Source: Opisthorchis felineus (Eukaryota; Platyhelminthes; Trematoda; Opisthorchiida; Opisthorchiidae). From it: a DNA stretch of 64,000 bases. Positions within the stretch are counted from its first letter, which is position 1. Every line of letters starts with the position of its first letter. The notes beneath the pieces are model-generated. The model saw only the letters and a program-made list of their open reading frames with translations, searched no databases and had not been told where the DNA came from. The position numbers were made by a program, and so were the translations under genes. Positions 1 through 11,909 of this stretch are shown piece after piece. Where the stretch lies: NCBI GenBank assembly GCA_004794785.1, contig SJOL01001577.1, positions 153,258 to 217,257 on the forward strand. The letters are read 5' to 3'.

Positions 1-3000
1 AATATACCGATCAGAGTACCAGAATCATTGTTCTAGATAGGTCCGAGTAGACCAGTTGCCTGGCACGTGATCTGCTGAAAAGTTCTTCACAGAACCCACA
101 TGACCGACTGCCCGTTATTGTGGCAACAGCTGTGCTATAGCAGCCGCGCTGTTGTGTTGCTGAGTTTCTCCTGTGGCTCTGGCTGTGGCTTCTGCCAGCA
201 GCTGTTACCTGATGCTCGAAAAAAGGAGATGGACCAGAGTTTCACACTTTTCCTGTTACCCGTGTTTGGTAGTTTGACCATTCCTGCTGGAAGGTGTGGC
301 TTGAACTTGGTCAACACGGATGGAAGGGATGTCTTTTGATATTCATAAAAGCCAAGACCGGTGTCACACCTTTCTAAATGTAACCGATTTTGGCCGTGTA
401 CAGTGGTGTGCATGAGATGATGAGAATCTGGCAAAACCATGGCGGCGGCAGTCATCACGGTTGACTGGTGAAAAAAGCTCGAATCGATGCAGTTGTGTGA
501 CGAATATCAGTCGCTAAGATACCACACACACACAGGAATGGGTTCGGGGAAGACGTCCGTCATCCACATCATTGAAACCATAAATACTTGTCACCTGATC
601 GACCTTGTTGGTATAACAAAGATTGAAGAGTCGCATCAGTGATCAGATAGATGACGTCACAACTCTTTTTTGTAGCTTCAGTGCTCTAAAGGAGTACCCC
701 TGTATTATCGAGGTTGAAGTAACTTATCAAAGTGGATGCAGTAGCGGAAGGTGAAAAAAGGTTTCAGACGGGAGCCCTGTTATTATCATAGACAATGGTC
801 AAAATTACAAACATATGGATCCACTCTAAAACAAACAAACCTAAAACCCACCAGTGCAGTGTGGTGAAGGATACCAGTCTAGCCACAGTGTAACCGAAAA
901 GACTGCACCCGTCCCCAAGGAGGACAGTTGCAAAAACTCTTCCTCGATGAAATAATTGTTGTTTACTGAGACCATCCAGACGATGGACAGGTTTGATATT
1001 CGGATTTTTCGATTACCTAACGTCAACTTCTCACACAGTCACAAGCAGATGGTGACTTCAAGAAATACACTCATTTGCAAATCAATTTGGTTTTGCGAGA
1101 GACTCACCTGGAACCCAGCTGAATCTCTCGTTTGTGACTTTATCACAGGAACGAATCGCGTTATCCAGGCACATCTGATGGACTCAAGTTAAAGCAGGTG
1201 TCTTTGGGCAGCTACGCAAATTGTAGCTAAGATAATAAGCCCATGGCTTGCTACCAATATCATCAGTTTAAAGGATGGACTATCGAAGCCGACAAACATT
1301 GAAATTCTCATGCGAAGATAGGTTGTCGATAAATAGATTTAGCAGACCAACACGCTCACATATTTAGGCTTTTGGCGTGCAACAAATCAAGGTTATACAT
1401 GAAGACAATGCTCGCAGGGATAAGTGAGCAAAGCCGTTGTGTTTGAGTCATCAGGGTGGCTATCATATATAAGATCTCTAGGTCATCAGTAGTGGTGAAA
1501 GGGACAGATAGTGATTGCTGACAACTATTGCGACGAAAGCTGTCCACAGTGAACAACTTTCAGGGGAGTGACAGAGAGGGCTCGCTGCACGCAGTTGGTT
1601 ACAAAATCCGATATGGTGCTGGCTTTGTCAGCGGTGACGTGTGAGCACATATGTTGGAGTATTGTGAATTCCACACGAAAAACCTGTACAGTGCTGCAGT
1701 GAAGGTGGATGAGCCAATTCAATAGGTAGGCTGTCAGTCCCGAGACCGATAGGCAAACCCTCCAGATTTGTAGGCAAGGTGTTTAGCAATGATGACTAGC
1801 TTGAACGAAATGGCTAACCCCACGAATTTCCCCGGCAAATCAGAATGAACGAACGGGTTTTCACCATACCCCTTGTCATTAAGAGCAGAAAACTCACACC
1901 GTAATCTGATTGGCCCAGGAGAAAGTGCTTTCGGTTAACCTTGTGCTAGCCAGTTAGATTCGAAGTAACTCACTATTATTGACAGGACACATATATACTT
2001 GAGACATTCAATAAGCTTCTAGTTAGTGAGGATTTCCAGCCTGATTTTCTTCATTTCATCGACAATCTGTGAAATGCACACGGCCAAGACCCAAGTCCAA
2101 CGTAAGCGAATTGCCAAAGGTATTGGCCGTGAATGTCAACAGTCTAGTGAGCAAACCTGATCGGGTGCAAGAAATTCTACTACCGTCATTTTAACTCGTG
2201 GAGTACAAAATATATTTTTTAAACAACACAATTCTTTGCTTGATTTCCCGACAGAGATCATTCTTCTTGTGGGCTACTTGTTAGAGAAGTACCGTGTTTC
2301 CGCTTGAAAACAACCACACGAATCTATCTTGCAGTTAAAGACCGCAAATTGGACTCCAGAAATCACCTTCTTTCGCCGAACCGGAGTCTAGACGTGCCTT
2401 ATAATTTTAGGTTCATACACGTGGAAAATTGATTTTTGCCCTTCTTAACTGCCGAAAAGCATCGCTTCATCATCAGTGACTAGGTTCTTCATTGATATTA
2501 TTATTACTATTGTGTCAAGCGGTTTCAGTGTGTTCCATCAAGTAAAAGTGTCTTCAGAAAATCCATAAACTGGCTTCACAATATCTCCAAGTTGTCCCTA
2601 ATTTTCGCACTCTGAGGCTGCTAATGGCGTTCATGCAATAAAGTTTTCAATGGAATGCCGCTTTTCTGTTGAAAATGTGGCGAACTTTGTAGGTTGAACG
2701 GCTCTGAGTTCTGGATTTGATTAGATTTTCCTTGAATCGGCTCAAGGAATTCCGGTTCCAATATAACTTTAGCAGACCAAAAAAAGCCAAGAATTAAACC
2801 CTTTCCATATATGTACTAAGCACACGTTTAGAATCATGGAGGAAATCACATGTTCATTTCAAACATCAATTTGATGAAAAGCTTACCTACTGTTCTGCTG
2901 TCTTAGGACATACTCCTATGGACGTACAATTCTCTCATCCACTGAGTCCAAAATTCCACAGTTCTTCCTCATTCTCACATCCATGAGCGATATTTATCCA

Positions 3001-3700
3001 ACCCAGTATGGTAATACTTCATTTTGTCGATGAAATTTGTCCGTGTTGTTGGTTGCTCTAATTCTCTTAACGTAGATGGTGTGCTAATCTCCCCAGCTTA
3101 TAAATATGTAAGAAACTACGAACGCGGCAGATGGCCACTTAGGCCGAAACTAGGCCAGATGGCTGGCCTAATGGAAAACGGACGAACACGTGATTCTTTG
3201 TGTTTTAATCCGTCAGGTGTAGCCGTCAAAAGCCTGCACAAAATAAAAGCGGGAAGGATGAATTTCGATGGTTCGAAAGAATTATTCGGTTTTCTTCAGA
3301 TGAAATACATCTTCATTTGCAACCCGCAGCAACTGCCATTTGCTGAACGGTCTATGATTTTTTTCAGTCGAACGAATAAATCCGCTTTCTTTTCCATTCC
3401 AGACACCTCAGAAAACGAATCTCAAACAGGTTGGAATCTGGAATGGTTTTGACTGGTGCACACGTGACACAGTGAGGGAAGTTTTTCGGGAAAAAATGCG
3501 AATTGCATAATGCTAACCACAGCTCATGTCCCTTCCGTATCCTCTTATTCTTAAAACAGGGAAATTTCCCGTTTTCTTGATATAATCCCACCTGTAGGGT
3601 TCTTTGAGATGTTTCAAAATTTCATGTTTATTAAGCCCTACGGGATAGAATGTCTTAGGTTAACCCGCAACTTACTTTCTAGGTAATTGATACAACTTTA
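1..3700. other. unassigned region without recognisable gene
   Basis: Apart from one solo repeat arm near 1,060-1,130, I recognise nothing here. Open frames are short. The longest, 142 codons on the plus strand around 3,024-3,452, matches no family known to me and has no second copy elsewhere in the window to test it. The region lies before the first recognisable alignment between the large repeat units, which begins near 3.7 kb. Confidence 0.4.
1060..1130 (+). repeat. solo arm of a MITE-like inverted repeat
   Basis: This stretch closely matches the left arms of the inverted-repeat elements at 14,930-15,140 and 41,149-41,358. It starts with GAAATACACTCATTTGC and ends in CAGCTGAATCTCTCG. No matching opposite arm follows within 200 bp, so it is a half-element or a degraded copy. 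The finding that the arm also occurs alone supports a dispersed element rather than a chance hairpin. Confidence 0.7.
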
Positions 3701-5639
3701 TCTTGCCTTTTCAACGGTGGACCACAGTGTCATTAGATTATTTAACAGACAACAACAACAACGAGAACCAGGGTCATGAATCCCACAATATCAGGAAAGT
3801 TTAAGGCCTGCTTTTCCTTATCAGAAGCTAAACCATGTTTTTGATTTAACACTGTCATATGAAGTTGGTCCTTTAGGACAAGTTCATCGGTTACTTGTCT
3901 ACATCAATAAGGGCCTCAGCTGAGAAAGGCAATTACAAACGGTGAATGATGCTGAATTTGTATTGATAAGGAGAATTTGAACCTCTGAGTTGTCCACTGT
4001 TCTGTGAGGCAGCGATAGACAGTACTACTGTACTACACTATTTATATACTAGGTCAATTTGTTAAAAAAGAATTTCAATGTATTTACAAGGCAAGTATGG
4101 GTAGGTTTGTGCCTTACAGCGAGTGCTTTTCAAAGCCGCAATTAGGTCCTTTAAATAATTGGGTATGTCACACATACTCTGGTAGGCGGTAATATTTCGG
4201 TTCATTAACTAATCCCATCTATGTCAGCAGAGATTTCGTCCTGTCAGCGAAGCTAGTCAGTATTGAAAGGCACAGAAGCGGTGTACAACTGCTTCTTCCT
4301 TGTTGGGCGTTATCAGCAGTAGGCATCTCACGAAACCCGAAGTTTCTAACCCGCGACCTTCCAGCAGGCGGCTGAAAACTTGACCGTTTGGTAACGAGTG
4401 GCTGACAGTCACTGTGATTAGCTCTCAGTTAGACAGGACATAGCACCACTCATCGTCAATTTCGGAAAGCACATTACGTAGTCACAATCTGTCTGGATCC
4501 TTTAGTGACGAGAAGCCTATCTTGTCTAAGTGAAAGCTAATCACTTTGCTGATCAGCCCCTCGTGGACAAACGGTTCAACTACTGGCTGGAAGGTTAATG
4601 GATAACAATGTCGAGTTTCTTGCGATGCGCACTGCTGATGATACCCGACAAGGATGAAACAGCTGTATATTGCTTCTAGGCTTTTCAGAATAGTTTGGAT
4701 TCACTGAGAGGACGGAATATCTATGAAAAATTGCCGAATCACCTCATATCACCATTAGTATACTACTTTCGTTTTTGCTTCCATGGCGGATGTGTGAATG
4801 AGAGTCAGGAAGGATTCTGTTGACGATATTCGGTATACTGTCAAAAGCTTGGGCAGTTGTTCGGGCGAAGGAAATCAAAGTGAATGAACACGATTCTTCC
4901 GTGAGCGAAGTGTAAGCTGACGTAGTGTGATGGCGAAAGCTTAGGTCGTGCGATCTTAGAGTTGCGTGTAAAAACATGTTACACCATTTCGAACGAAATC
5001 CTAGGACGATCGGTTTCTAGCATACTTGAGTCAGTCAAACTGTCATTGGTTTGCTTTGTGTCTGCCTGGTAATCCCTCGCGATCCGCTGAGATAGTCGTC
5101 TGGCAACATATTGTGGAATTACACTTGATCAAAAGAACACTTACAAATAACATTCAGGGAATAGCAGCGGTGAGTGCAAACATTCTACCGAAGACCTCCC
5201 ACGTGATATCGCCCTTGGATGGTGGTCGAATATACAGTTGCTTTGTGGGTACTGTCCAGGTCGCTTTCATGGGCGGGTTTCTCTGAGTCAACGGACAGAC
5301 ATCACTCTGCTTAGTTCCCTATCTATGGCGTCCTCAGAAAAGAGTGTTCGGGCTGTGTATGGTAAACCATGAACCAAGTTTGTCATTTCAAATCAATAAA
5401 ACTATGCACTATCTGAACCAAGTTGTTTTTTCTAAAGATTGCTGTATTCCACTATCAGGTTACCCGTGCAGATCGATATCGAGGAAGTCATAAATCCGAT
5501 AGTTTCTTCTTCACAGGTGGAACCAACTGTTAGATGATCCTGGTTAATTATTTTTTTATTAATACAATACAGGATGTCATGGGCTGTTCCAAGCACCACA
5601 AATAAGCCATCCATATATGGTCGATACAGACGCATTTGT

Positions 5640-6170
5640 TTAATGGATCCTTTTGGCGTCGACCGATATAGATTATTCGAAAAAAAAAACATTAATCGGC
5701 AAGGAATCAAGTGGCCAATCCATTGTTATTCTGTAGTTTTTTTCTATATAGTTCATTTTGAACAGGAATTGTACGCTTAATGTGCATCATGATAGCACTT
5801 CCTTTAGGCCAATATTTATGGTGGGCGCATTTATACGACAGGAAATAGGAGTGGCCCTTTCTAACAGTGGTAAATTTGCTGACGATGAAGTGCCGTCAAA
5901 ACAGACCATGAGAAGGCGATGCGGCTGAAATTCGTGCAGATGATCGACAAACTCAACAGAATCTTGCCAGCTGTAAACACATAGCTACTTTCATATGGAC
6001 ATCAGTAATTCAGCTGAGCTTTTGACAAATGGGTGTTAGGACCCGACCTATAGAAGTTAAGCTGACCAACTGGCTCAGGAGACTGAAAGATGTAGGTTGC
6101 ATTGCTCTTTCGGAATACGAAAGATATATGGTACCCGCATAACACACACCTTCATGATATGCTTTATCAT
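5640..6170. repeat. high-identity patch shared with copy 2
   Basis: About 530 bp here are nearly identical to 32,745-33,273, with only a handful of differences seen by eye. Sequence on both sides falls to about 80-88%. The two copies are 27 kb apart. The pattern suggests recent gene conversion between the tandem units, or strong constraint on a non-coding element. No long frame spans the patch. It holds a poly-A run near 5,680 and a GGATCCTTTTGGCGTCGACC segment shared by both copies. Confidence 0.7.
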
Positions 6171-6231
6171 GCAGCTGATTCACCCATGTTGACAATTTAC
6201 TGAAACACTGGTGGTACCGGGGTATTAATTA

Positions 6232-6345
6232 GTCAACCATCCAACCGTCCGATGGTGACTTTCCCACTATTGGTGACGAAACGTCTGCAAGCAAACTGCC
6301 AAGCTCGGCGAACAAATCGACAGCCACACGATCTATAACCAAGTG
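6232..6345 (+). repeat. fragment of the GACGAAACG repeat family
   Basis: The stretch contains GGTGACGAAACGT followed by CCAAGCTCGGCGAACAAATC and a GACAGCCAC tail. The same core occurs at 33,340-33,440 and, as both arms of a palindrome, at 19,818-20,027. It is the end of a dispersed repeat. The GACGAAAC motif resembles the 3' half of a hammerhead ribozyme core, as found in Penelope-like elements, but the CTGANGA half is altered here to CCGATGG. Confidence 0.6.
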
Positions 6346-6849
6346 ATTTATTCATGCCACATACACAAGTGATTCAGGATTTTCGCTATAAATACATGCT
6401 GAGAGAACACCACAGAAGACATCACCTTTAGGCCTCTCCATTGTGTACTTTTCACCGTGTAAATACCACTCCTATATAATGACCAATTTTGGGTTCTCTC
6501 TATTGTTCTCAGTGAAGTACGCGGAACAGGCTCAAAACTATGAGTACCTACAGGCAGGGAATACCAGATCTTCAGTTACCAGCCCTTTATCCGAAAAAGT
6601 GAGTCAGTCACTAGCAAGAGTCCTTTATTTTACATCCAACCGATTGTGATTGCAGGGCTGTGGGTTCAGCAACTAGATTTACCATGCGGCTACGTGGACC
6701 TCAACCCAAGATGTTCCGATTAGGATTTTCCAATCCAGGGCACATTACACAGTATAGCTTGGTTTTATTGCACACACTGGAATGCTAAACTGCTCACCTC
6801 ATTGCTAAGATGATTCAAAGTTACCAAATTTCCTCACACTACCATCAAT

Positions 6850-7080
6850 ATACAGGAATGAAACTTTGAGACGCCGTCACTTGAGCAGCCAGACAATAGG
6901 CAGCAACCTGATGTGGTGTCTGCGATTGCAGGTTGAGCGGTGCCATATCTTGTCTAAGTGAGAGCCAATCACACCGCTGTCCAGCTGCTCGAGGCCAAAC
7001 GGTTAAGTGTTCATCTACTGGCCGGATGGTCTCTGTGTTTCGTGAGATAGGCACTGCTGACGAGTTTCAATAACAATGAA
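6850..7080. repeat. dispersed repeat related to 4.5 kb and 31.6 kb
   Basis: The words CTTGTCTAAGTGAGAGCCAATCAC, AAACGGTTAAGTGTTCA and CTACTGGCCGGATGG here match, with changes, segments near 4,515-4,610 and 31,610-31,700. The copy at 4.5 kb is paired with the one at 31.6 kb through the large unit duplication, so this third copy shows that the element is also dispersed within a unit. No coding capacity is evident. Confidence 0.5.
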
Positions 7081-8939
7081 ACTGATGTACAGTACTTTGA
7101 GGCTTTCCAGGATGGTTTGGCTTAACTGACAAAACGAGACCTCAAATGAAAATGGCCAAACCTCCTCACACTGCTACCACTCTACAACTGGCTAAACTAG
7201 TTCTGGAAGAGAACCATGATATTCAGGAAGACAGGGATCTGTTATGCGAGCACTTGATCATGGCAGATTGCTGGCAGGATTACGAATGACGTTCCTCCCG
7301 CCTACCAACTTCTCTTATGTATCGTCAGTCGATAAACAGGCGTGGCGAATAAAACTAAGAACTATGACAAGCAAGATAAAAGAGCTGCAAAAACAAGAAA
7401 ATGAGTTGTATTTATTGTCGCTGGCGAGAAACAAACTGTTTAAAAACCGATCAGTGTGGAAATCCGAGAAGGTAGGATAATCTCCAAACACGAAAGATAT
7501 TCTGTTGAATTTGCAAGATTTTAAAAAACTCGTACTACCTGGATGATTGATAACATCCATGGGGATGGTCTAGAGGGTAGTCGTATCATCATCAGTCTGC
7601 TGAACCCTCAAGTAGTGATTCCGGATCAACTCGATTTGTCGTATTGGGATGATTTTTGTCTAAACGGAGTGAACTGAATTCAGTACGTCTTACAATTCGC
7701 GACATTGCACTCATCCAACATATATATGTCTAGTTGGATAAATCGGCTGTAAACAGTGTTCGGTGCTAGCCCACCGGGTAACTTTTGGACAGCTTTGTTG
7801 GCTAGCTTTGTTGACATGTCTCATTAGAGGCAGTCATGCTGTGACTTGGCAGCAGAAGAGCGGAAAAAAATCTTCTCCCTAAATGCGTCATTCGACTTTT
7901 GTTGAATTACGGCATAAATTCCAGTTTCACAAGCAAGAAGGCTGTAGAGAATAATCTTACACTGGTCAACTCAACCCCTCTGGATTGCCTGTAACCATGA
8001 TTACGGAGAAGAGGGACAAGAAAAGACTTCCTCATTGTGGCCTTCTCAAAAACGCTCTTATTCCTGAGACAAACAGTATACGATAGCTGTTCACAACTTA
8101 CCAATAAACAAACTCCCGGAGATTTTCTGAAGAAATTCTCTCCCTAATACCGACCAACGCAAGGCCGATGAGCGTTGGCGTGTGCTTTTGATCTCCTATC
8201 AGTCAGCGAACTCGATTCGACGTTGTACTGATGATAACGAAACAGGTACCAAGTTAGCTGATATTCTCTCTAGATGACGAAAGTGGTTTTAAATGAGGGA
8301 CATGGTCAAAAGCTCGTAAGCGGTACAAATAGTCCTAGTGATGCGATGTTTTAGGGACACGTTAACCCACAAATCCCGCCAACCGGAGTTGAGGTAACTG
8401 AAGACAAATTACATGTACCGGGAAGAGCTTTTCACATGGTTCAAACTTTAAATAAACCGTGATCTGAATACCTCCCCTTAAAAGTGAGTAAGGAGTAGCC
8501 TCCAGGATATGAAGCAAAATATGTACTCATCTCATACATCCATTCAGGCAGTTAGTTGATGGTTGAGAACATTGGAATGTAACCATAACAGAAACCAGGC
8601 CAGGGAATCACATTCTGGCCAGGTTTTCCCACAAAACCCGCAGTTTAAGTTAAAAGGGAACCGTGATCTTTTTAATCCACAAACTAAGCAGGTTCTTGGT
8701 ATTTACATAATAACAACAGAATCAGACGCGGGTAACAATGCGGACAATTTGGGTTTCCTTCGAGAATACCTGTGGCACCCGTTAAATCTTCTAATAAAGG
8801 GACCACTATGATGCATTATTCGTAATCTTAGTTCAAAGACAAAGAGAGATGTTCATTTCCGATAAACGGCACAACTGTAATTCGGCAATGAAGATAGTTA
8901 GATGCTGAACCTATCCACTACGTAAACCTGTAAGTTTAT

Positions 8940-9285
8940 ACAAGTGGCTAGCAAACCTCGAGCAAGGGGACACCTAACGGAAAGGAACAGTTATGGTGAT
9001 TCGGGTTTTTTACAAGCAGGTCGATGGATCGACCTAAGAGAGTCATTTATTGTGTCGTCGTTCGTTGTGTCGCCCAAGCGTAAAGACTATGGCCTGTTCA
9101 CACGCGATAATTCATATGCCTCCAGTATGTGTCAATAAAGTAGATTTGGCGCGCTGGTCATGTATATCAGCAGTCCGGAGTTTAAGCTGCGGCACTACCA
9201 AGGATATGCACCCTAATAAGAATTCAACTTAAAGTCACCGCTTTCCCCATTTGGGTGAACTCAACAGAACAATTAAGCCAGGATG
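8940..9285 (+). repeat. old tRNA-derived SINE-like element, copy 1
   Basis: This is a diverged version of the element at 42,905-43,340. Shared pieces in order are the GTCGTCGTTCG block, CAAGCGT-AAG, GCCTGTTCACACG, a tRNA-like core near 9,125-9,200 with a B-box-like CCGGAGTTTAAGCTGC, and a 3' tail of CTTTCCCCATTTGGGTGAACTCA. It has a counterpart at the same place in copy 2 (35,935-36,305), so insertion came before the unit duplication. The A box is poorly kept and the copy is probably inactive. Confidence 0.6.
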
Positions 9286-9483
9286 AGTGATGTGGACGTG
9301 AATGCTACAAGTCCCGCTACCACCTATCACAAACAATACCTTTGTCTGAGAAACCGCAACTTAAAAACATCTCAAAAGGATAAGTTTTTCCCAATTCCAA
9401 ATCCTCTCGTAATCACACAGAAAGCACTTCGATTTCATAAAGAAACAGTTGGGTATAAACAAAACACAACATCTCATGAATGA
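9283..9483 (+). other. conserved small open frame, coding status uncertain
   Basis: A 66-codon frame begins just after the SINE-like tail and has an open counterpart at 36,331-36,525. Both share the peptide words SPATTY, CLRNRNL, PLVI and ALRF, at about 70% identity over 48 residues. The nucleotide differences are not clearly enriched at third positions, so purifying selection on protein is not shown. I do not recognise a family. It may be a fossil piece of a transposon, or an exon whose neighbours I cannot see. Confidence 0.25.
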
Positions 9484-11029
9484 TTGACATTTACGTCTAC
9501 CATCTTAACCGCACTTACCTCGCCGACTAAAGTTAGATGCACCCCGGTTAGGAGAATGGTGATCCGTATGTGGTTGCTTGCCCCATAATTTACTCAGCCT
9601 GTTCTGCGGCAGCATAATGAGCTTATTGATGTCACCCACGCGTACCTGTGTCCTTCTTTGAAGCGATCTTAGTTGTGTGCCCTAATGAAATAGGATAGAT
9701 CAGTTGAAAAATTGTGAACCCGTTTGCCAGCAGCAGTGGTTAGGCATAAAGCCTTGTTTGAAACGAAGACAGCGTCACGAAGGAACGAAATAGAAGCTTC
9801 AGTATCCAGATGAAGGTGGTTAAGGCAATTTTACCAATAATTCAGCTAGAATCATCGTAAAAAGACTTTTGATGCGGGAGATATGCCAACAAAAGTCGCC
9901 CGTTGCTCTGTGAAAGGAGTAGGTCATTCAGAGTTTGCAGCTTGTGAGTGAGGCAAACAACTCCGTTTGACGAATCTTAGTCATCGACAACTCGGACAAT
10001 GTGTGAATGCTTGCTCAGGCACTGAAAAAATAAGCCTACAACAAAATCCTTGAGAGCGTTTACTCAGAATGGACGAACTATCTCGGATATGTTCATCTGG
10101 AACGTTTTATTCGAACACAGCTTGCATTGAGCAAGGATAGATCCGGTTTCTGCTGGCTACTGCAACTAACATTCAACAGGAATCATGTATTTGCAAAAGC
10201 GAAACAGAAATTAACTGCCACTCTTGATCGCACATTTCCGGCCTCTCACCTAAGAGTAGGCCAGTCCATTTTGGGCCCGCGACTGCAGGTTAGTCAATCC
10301 GGGAGGGGTGCATCTTTCTGTAGCCCATGTCAGTTCACCGGCAGTTGTAATGATACTTCGGCCGAGCAGACCGCTGTCTCTCAAAGAACTGCGGAACACA
10401 TGGCTAAATATCTGATGCGCCCCATGAGACAATAGTCAGCTATTGATTTGTCTACAATCCAAAACTCAGAACCACCGGTTACAGGATATCTGCCCATCAC
10501 AGGTCACTTCGTTGAATCCAGATAACCATTCGCTTTCCTTGTGCGCAGTCAAGCGCCTCGGAAGCTACTGTTTGGCTAGGCAATACTGATTAGACTGGAG
10601 CAGTCATTGACTCAGAACCTTTGTATACTTGAACACTAACCTAATTTTCCCTAAATTTCTTCACGTACTTTATTTTCAAACTTGAGTTGTCGTATGTTAA
10701 ACCTTAAAATGTCCGTTCTAAGTGGGCAGATGGCAAAAGTAGAAGAACTGTCAGCATCCCATTTCTATCTTCTCAAGGTTCATACAGAATAAATTGCTTG
10801 AAACCACTTTGTCCTTTTTATTCGCAGAGGTTCTAGTTAGGATAAGATTTCATAATGTAGCTTGGAAGCTTGTCACTGCAGGAAACATCAGTTCTTGGTT
10901 TCGATGTTTGGCTTTGAAACTTTTTTCAGTGTTGGTAATAAAGAAGAACATTAGAAAACATCTGATGAAACTTTGACGTTAATAATTTCGGGCTTGACCG
11001 CGGCAGCGTTCACTAACGAAGGTGAATCT

Positions 11030-11330
11030 ACCGCAATTCAAACTGAAGTGAGAAATAGATGAGGAGTTGCTGCCCATTGACAGGTTTCCTGAACCGTTCG
11101 GGAAAACAGAGGATTATGAAGCTGAATTTAGACACAAAACAAGTGTTCCGGATGTCCAGAACTGGCAACAGCATAGCCAGAAATTCAAAGCCATGAGTGG
11201 GCATCCACACGCGATCGGTTGCTGGCTACGGCTTGGAGGAAAACGCAGTCAAGCTCAACATATTCCCTAGAATGGCAGTGACAGATTCGCTTGCTGGTTG
11301 TGCATAAAATTTTGACGGACAAAAATAGTT
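11030..11330. repeat. locally well-conserved segment of the unit
   Basis: This segment is about 90% identical to 37,820-38,115, higher than its surroundings. Read on the plus strand it gives the words QNWQQHSQ, AMSGHPHAIGCW and KRSQAQH in both copies. A one-base length difference near 11,130 (37,935 in copy 2) puts the upstream parts in different frames, and copy 1 stops where copy 2 reads on. The coding claim is therefore weak, and the extra conservation is unexplained. Confidence 0.4.
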
Positions 11331-11909
11331 CTCCTACGCACTCTTGCTCCCATATCTTTGTTTTGAGCATGTTTCGGGTTGGTGTTTTTTTTCCCAAAGA
11401 TGGAGAACTACTTGTCGTTGTAGTTGGTCATTTTTAAGATTTCTGGAAGTCCACACTTCCTATTCAGTGAGACGTAACTCAATAGAATATGGATGACAAT
11501 ATGCTGAGCTTTTGAAATTGTAATAGAGAGTTCATCCGGTGTGCGAAGTCAGCTTATGTTGAATTGCCGATATAGACAAAACGGTTGTTTGGTGTTTCTT
11601 TGCTTATCCTCATGGGCTGACTTCGCTCACAGGATGAAACCCCAATCCACAGAATATTGTTATTCTAGGTCATTTTTTTGATGAAGTTATTTCTTTCGAC
11701 AGCTAAGTGTGTGTGCATGCTGGTCGGCGTTTGTCAAGTTTGGCAATTTCGTTGCCATCGAGTAGTTCGCGAATATAATGTAGGCAGCTCAAATGTATGT
11801 TACGGCTGACTCACAAAAGTGTACCAAATGGACCATAGCTGTGGCCTGAAAGGATAAGCAATTTTCAGGCGACCAGAAGGCTGTATTAGCTAGCAAGCTG
11901 CTCATGTCC

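Larger units (their letters stand above)
3770..11908. repeat. large repeat unit, copy 1, left part
   Basis: This block aligns collinearly with 30,735-38,697 at roughly 75-90% identity by eye. Anchor pairs are 3,945 with 30,892; 4,315 with 31,394; 5,641 with 32,746; 9,301 with 36,349; and 11,160 with 37,950. The collinear offset of about 26.8-27.1 kb, in the same orientation, shows an old tandem duplication of a unit larger than 24 kb. Copy 2 carries about 1 kb extra at 33,456-34,440. No convincing protein-coding gene is seen in either copy of this part, and most frames open in one copy are broken in the other. Confidence 0.8.

Noticed and set aside
3024..3452. 142-codon plus-strand open frame
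   Set aside because: No recognised domain, no second copy, and the first true ATG is not in a clear context. Frames of this size occur by chance in 64 kb.
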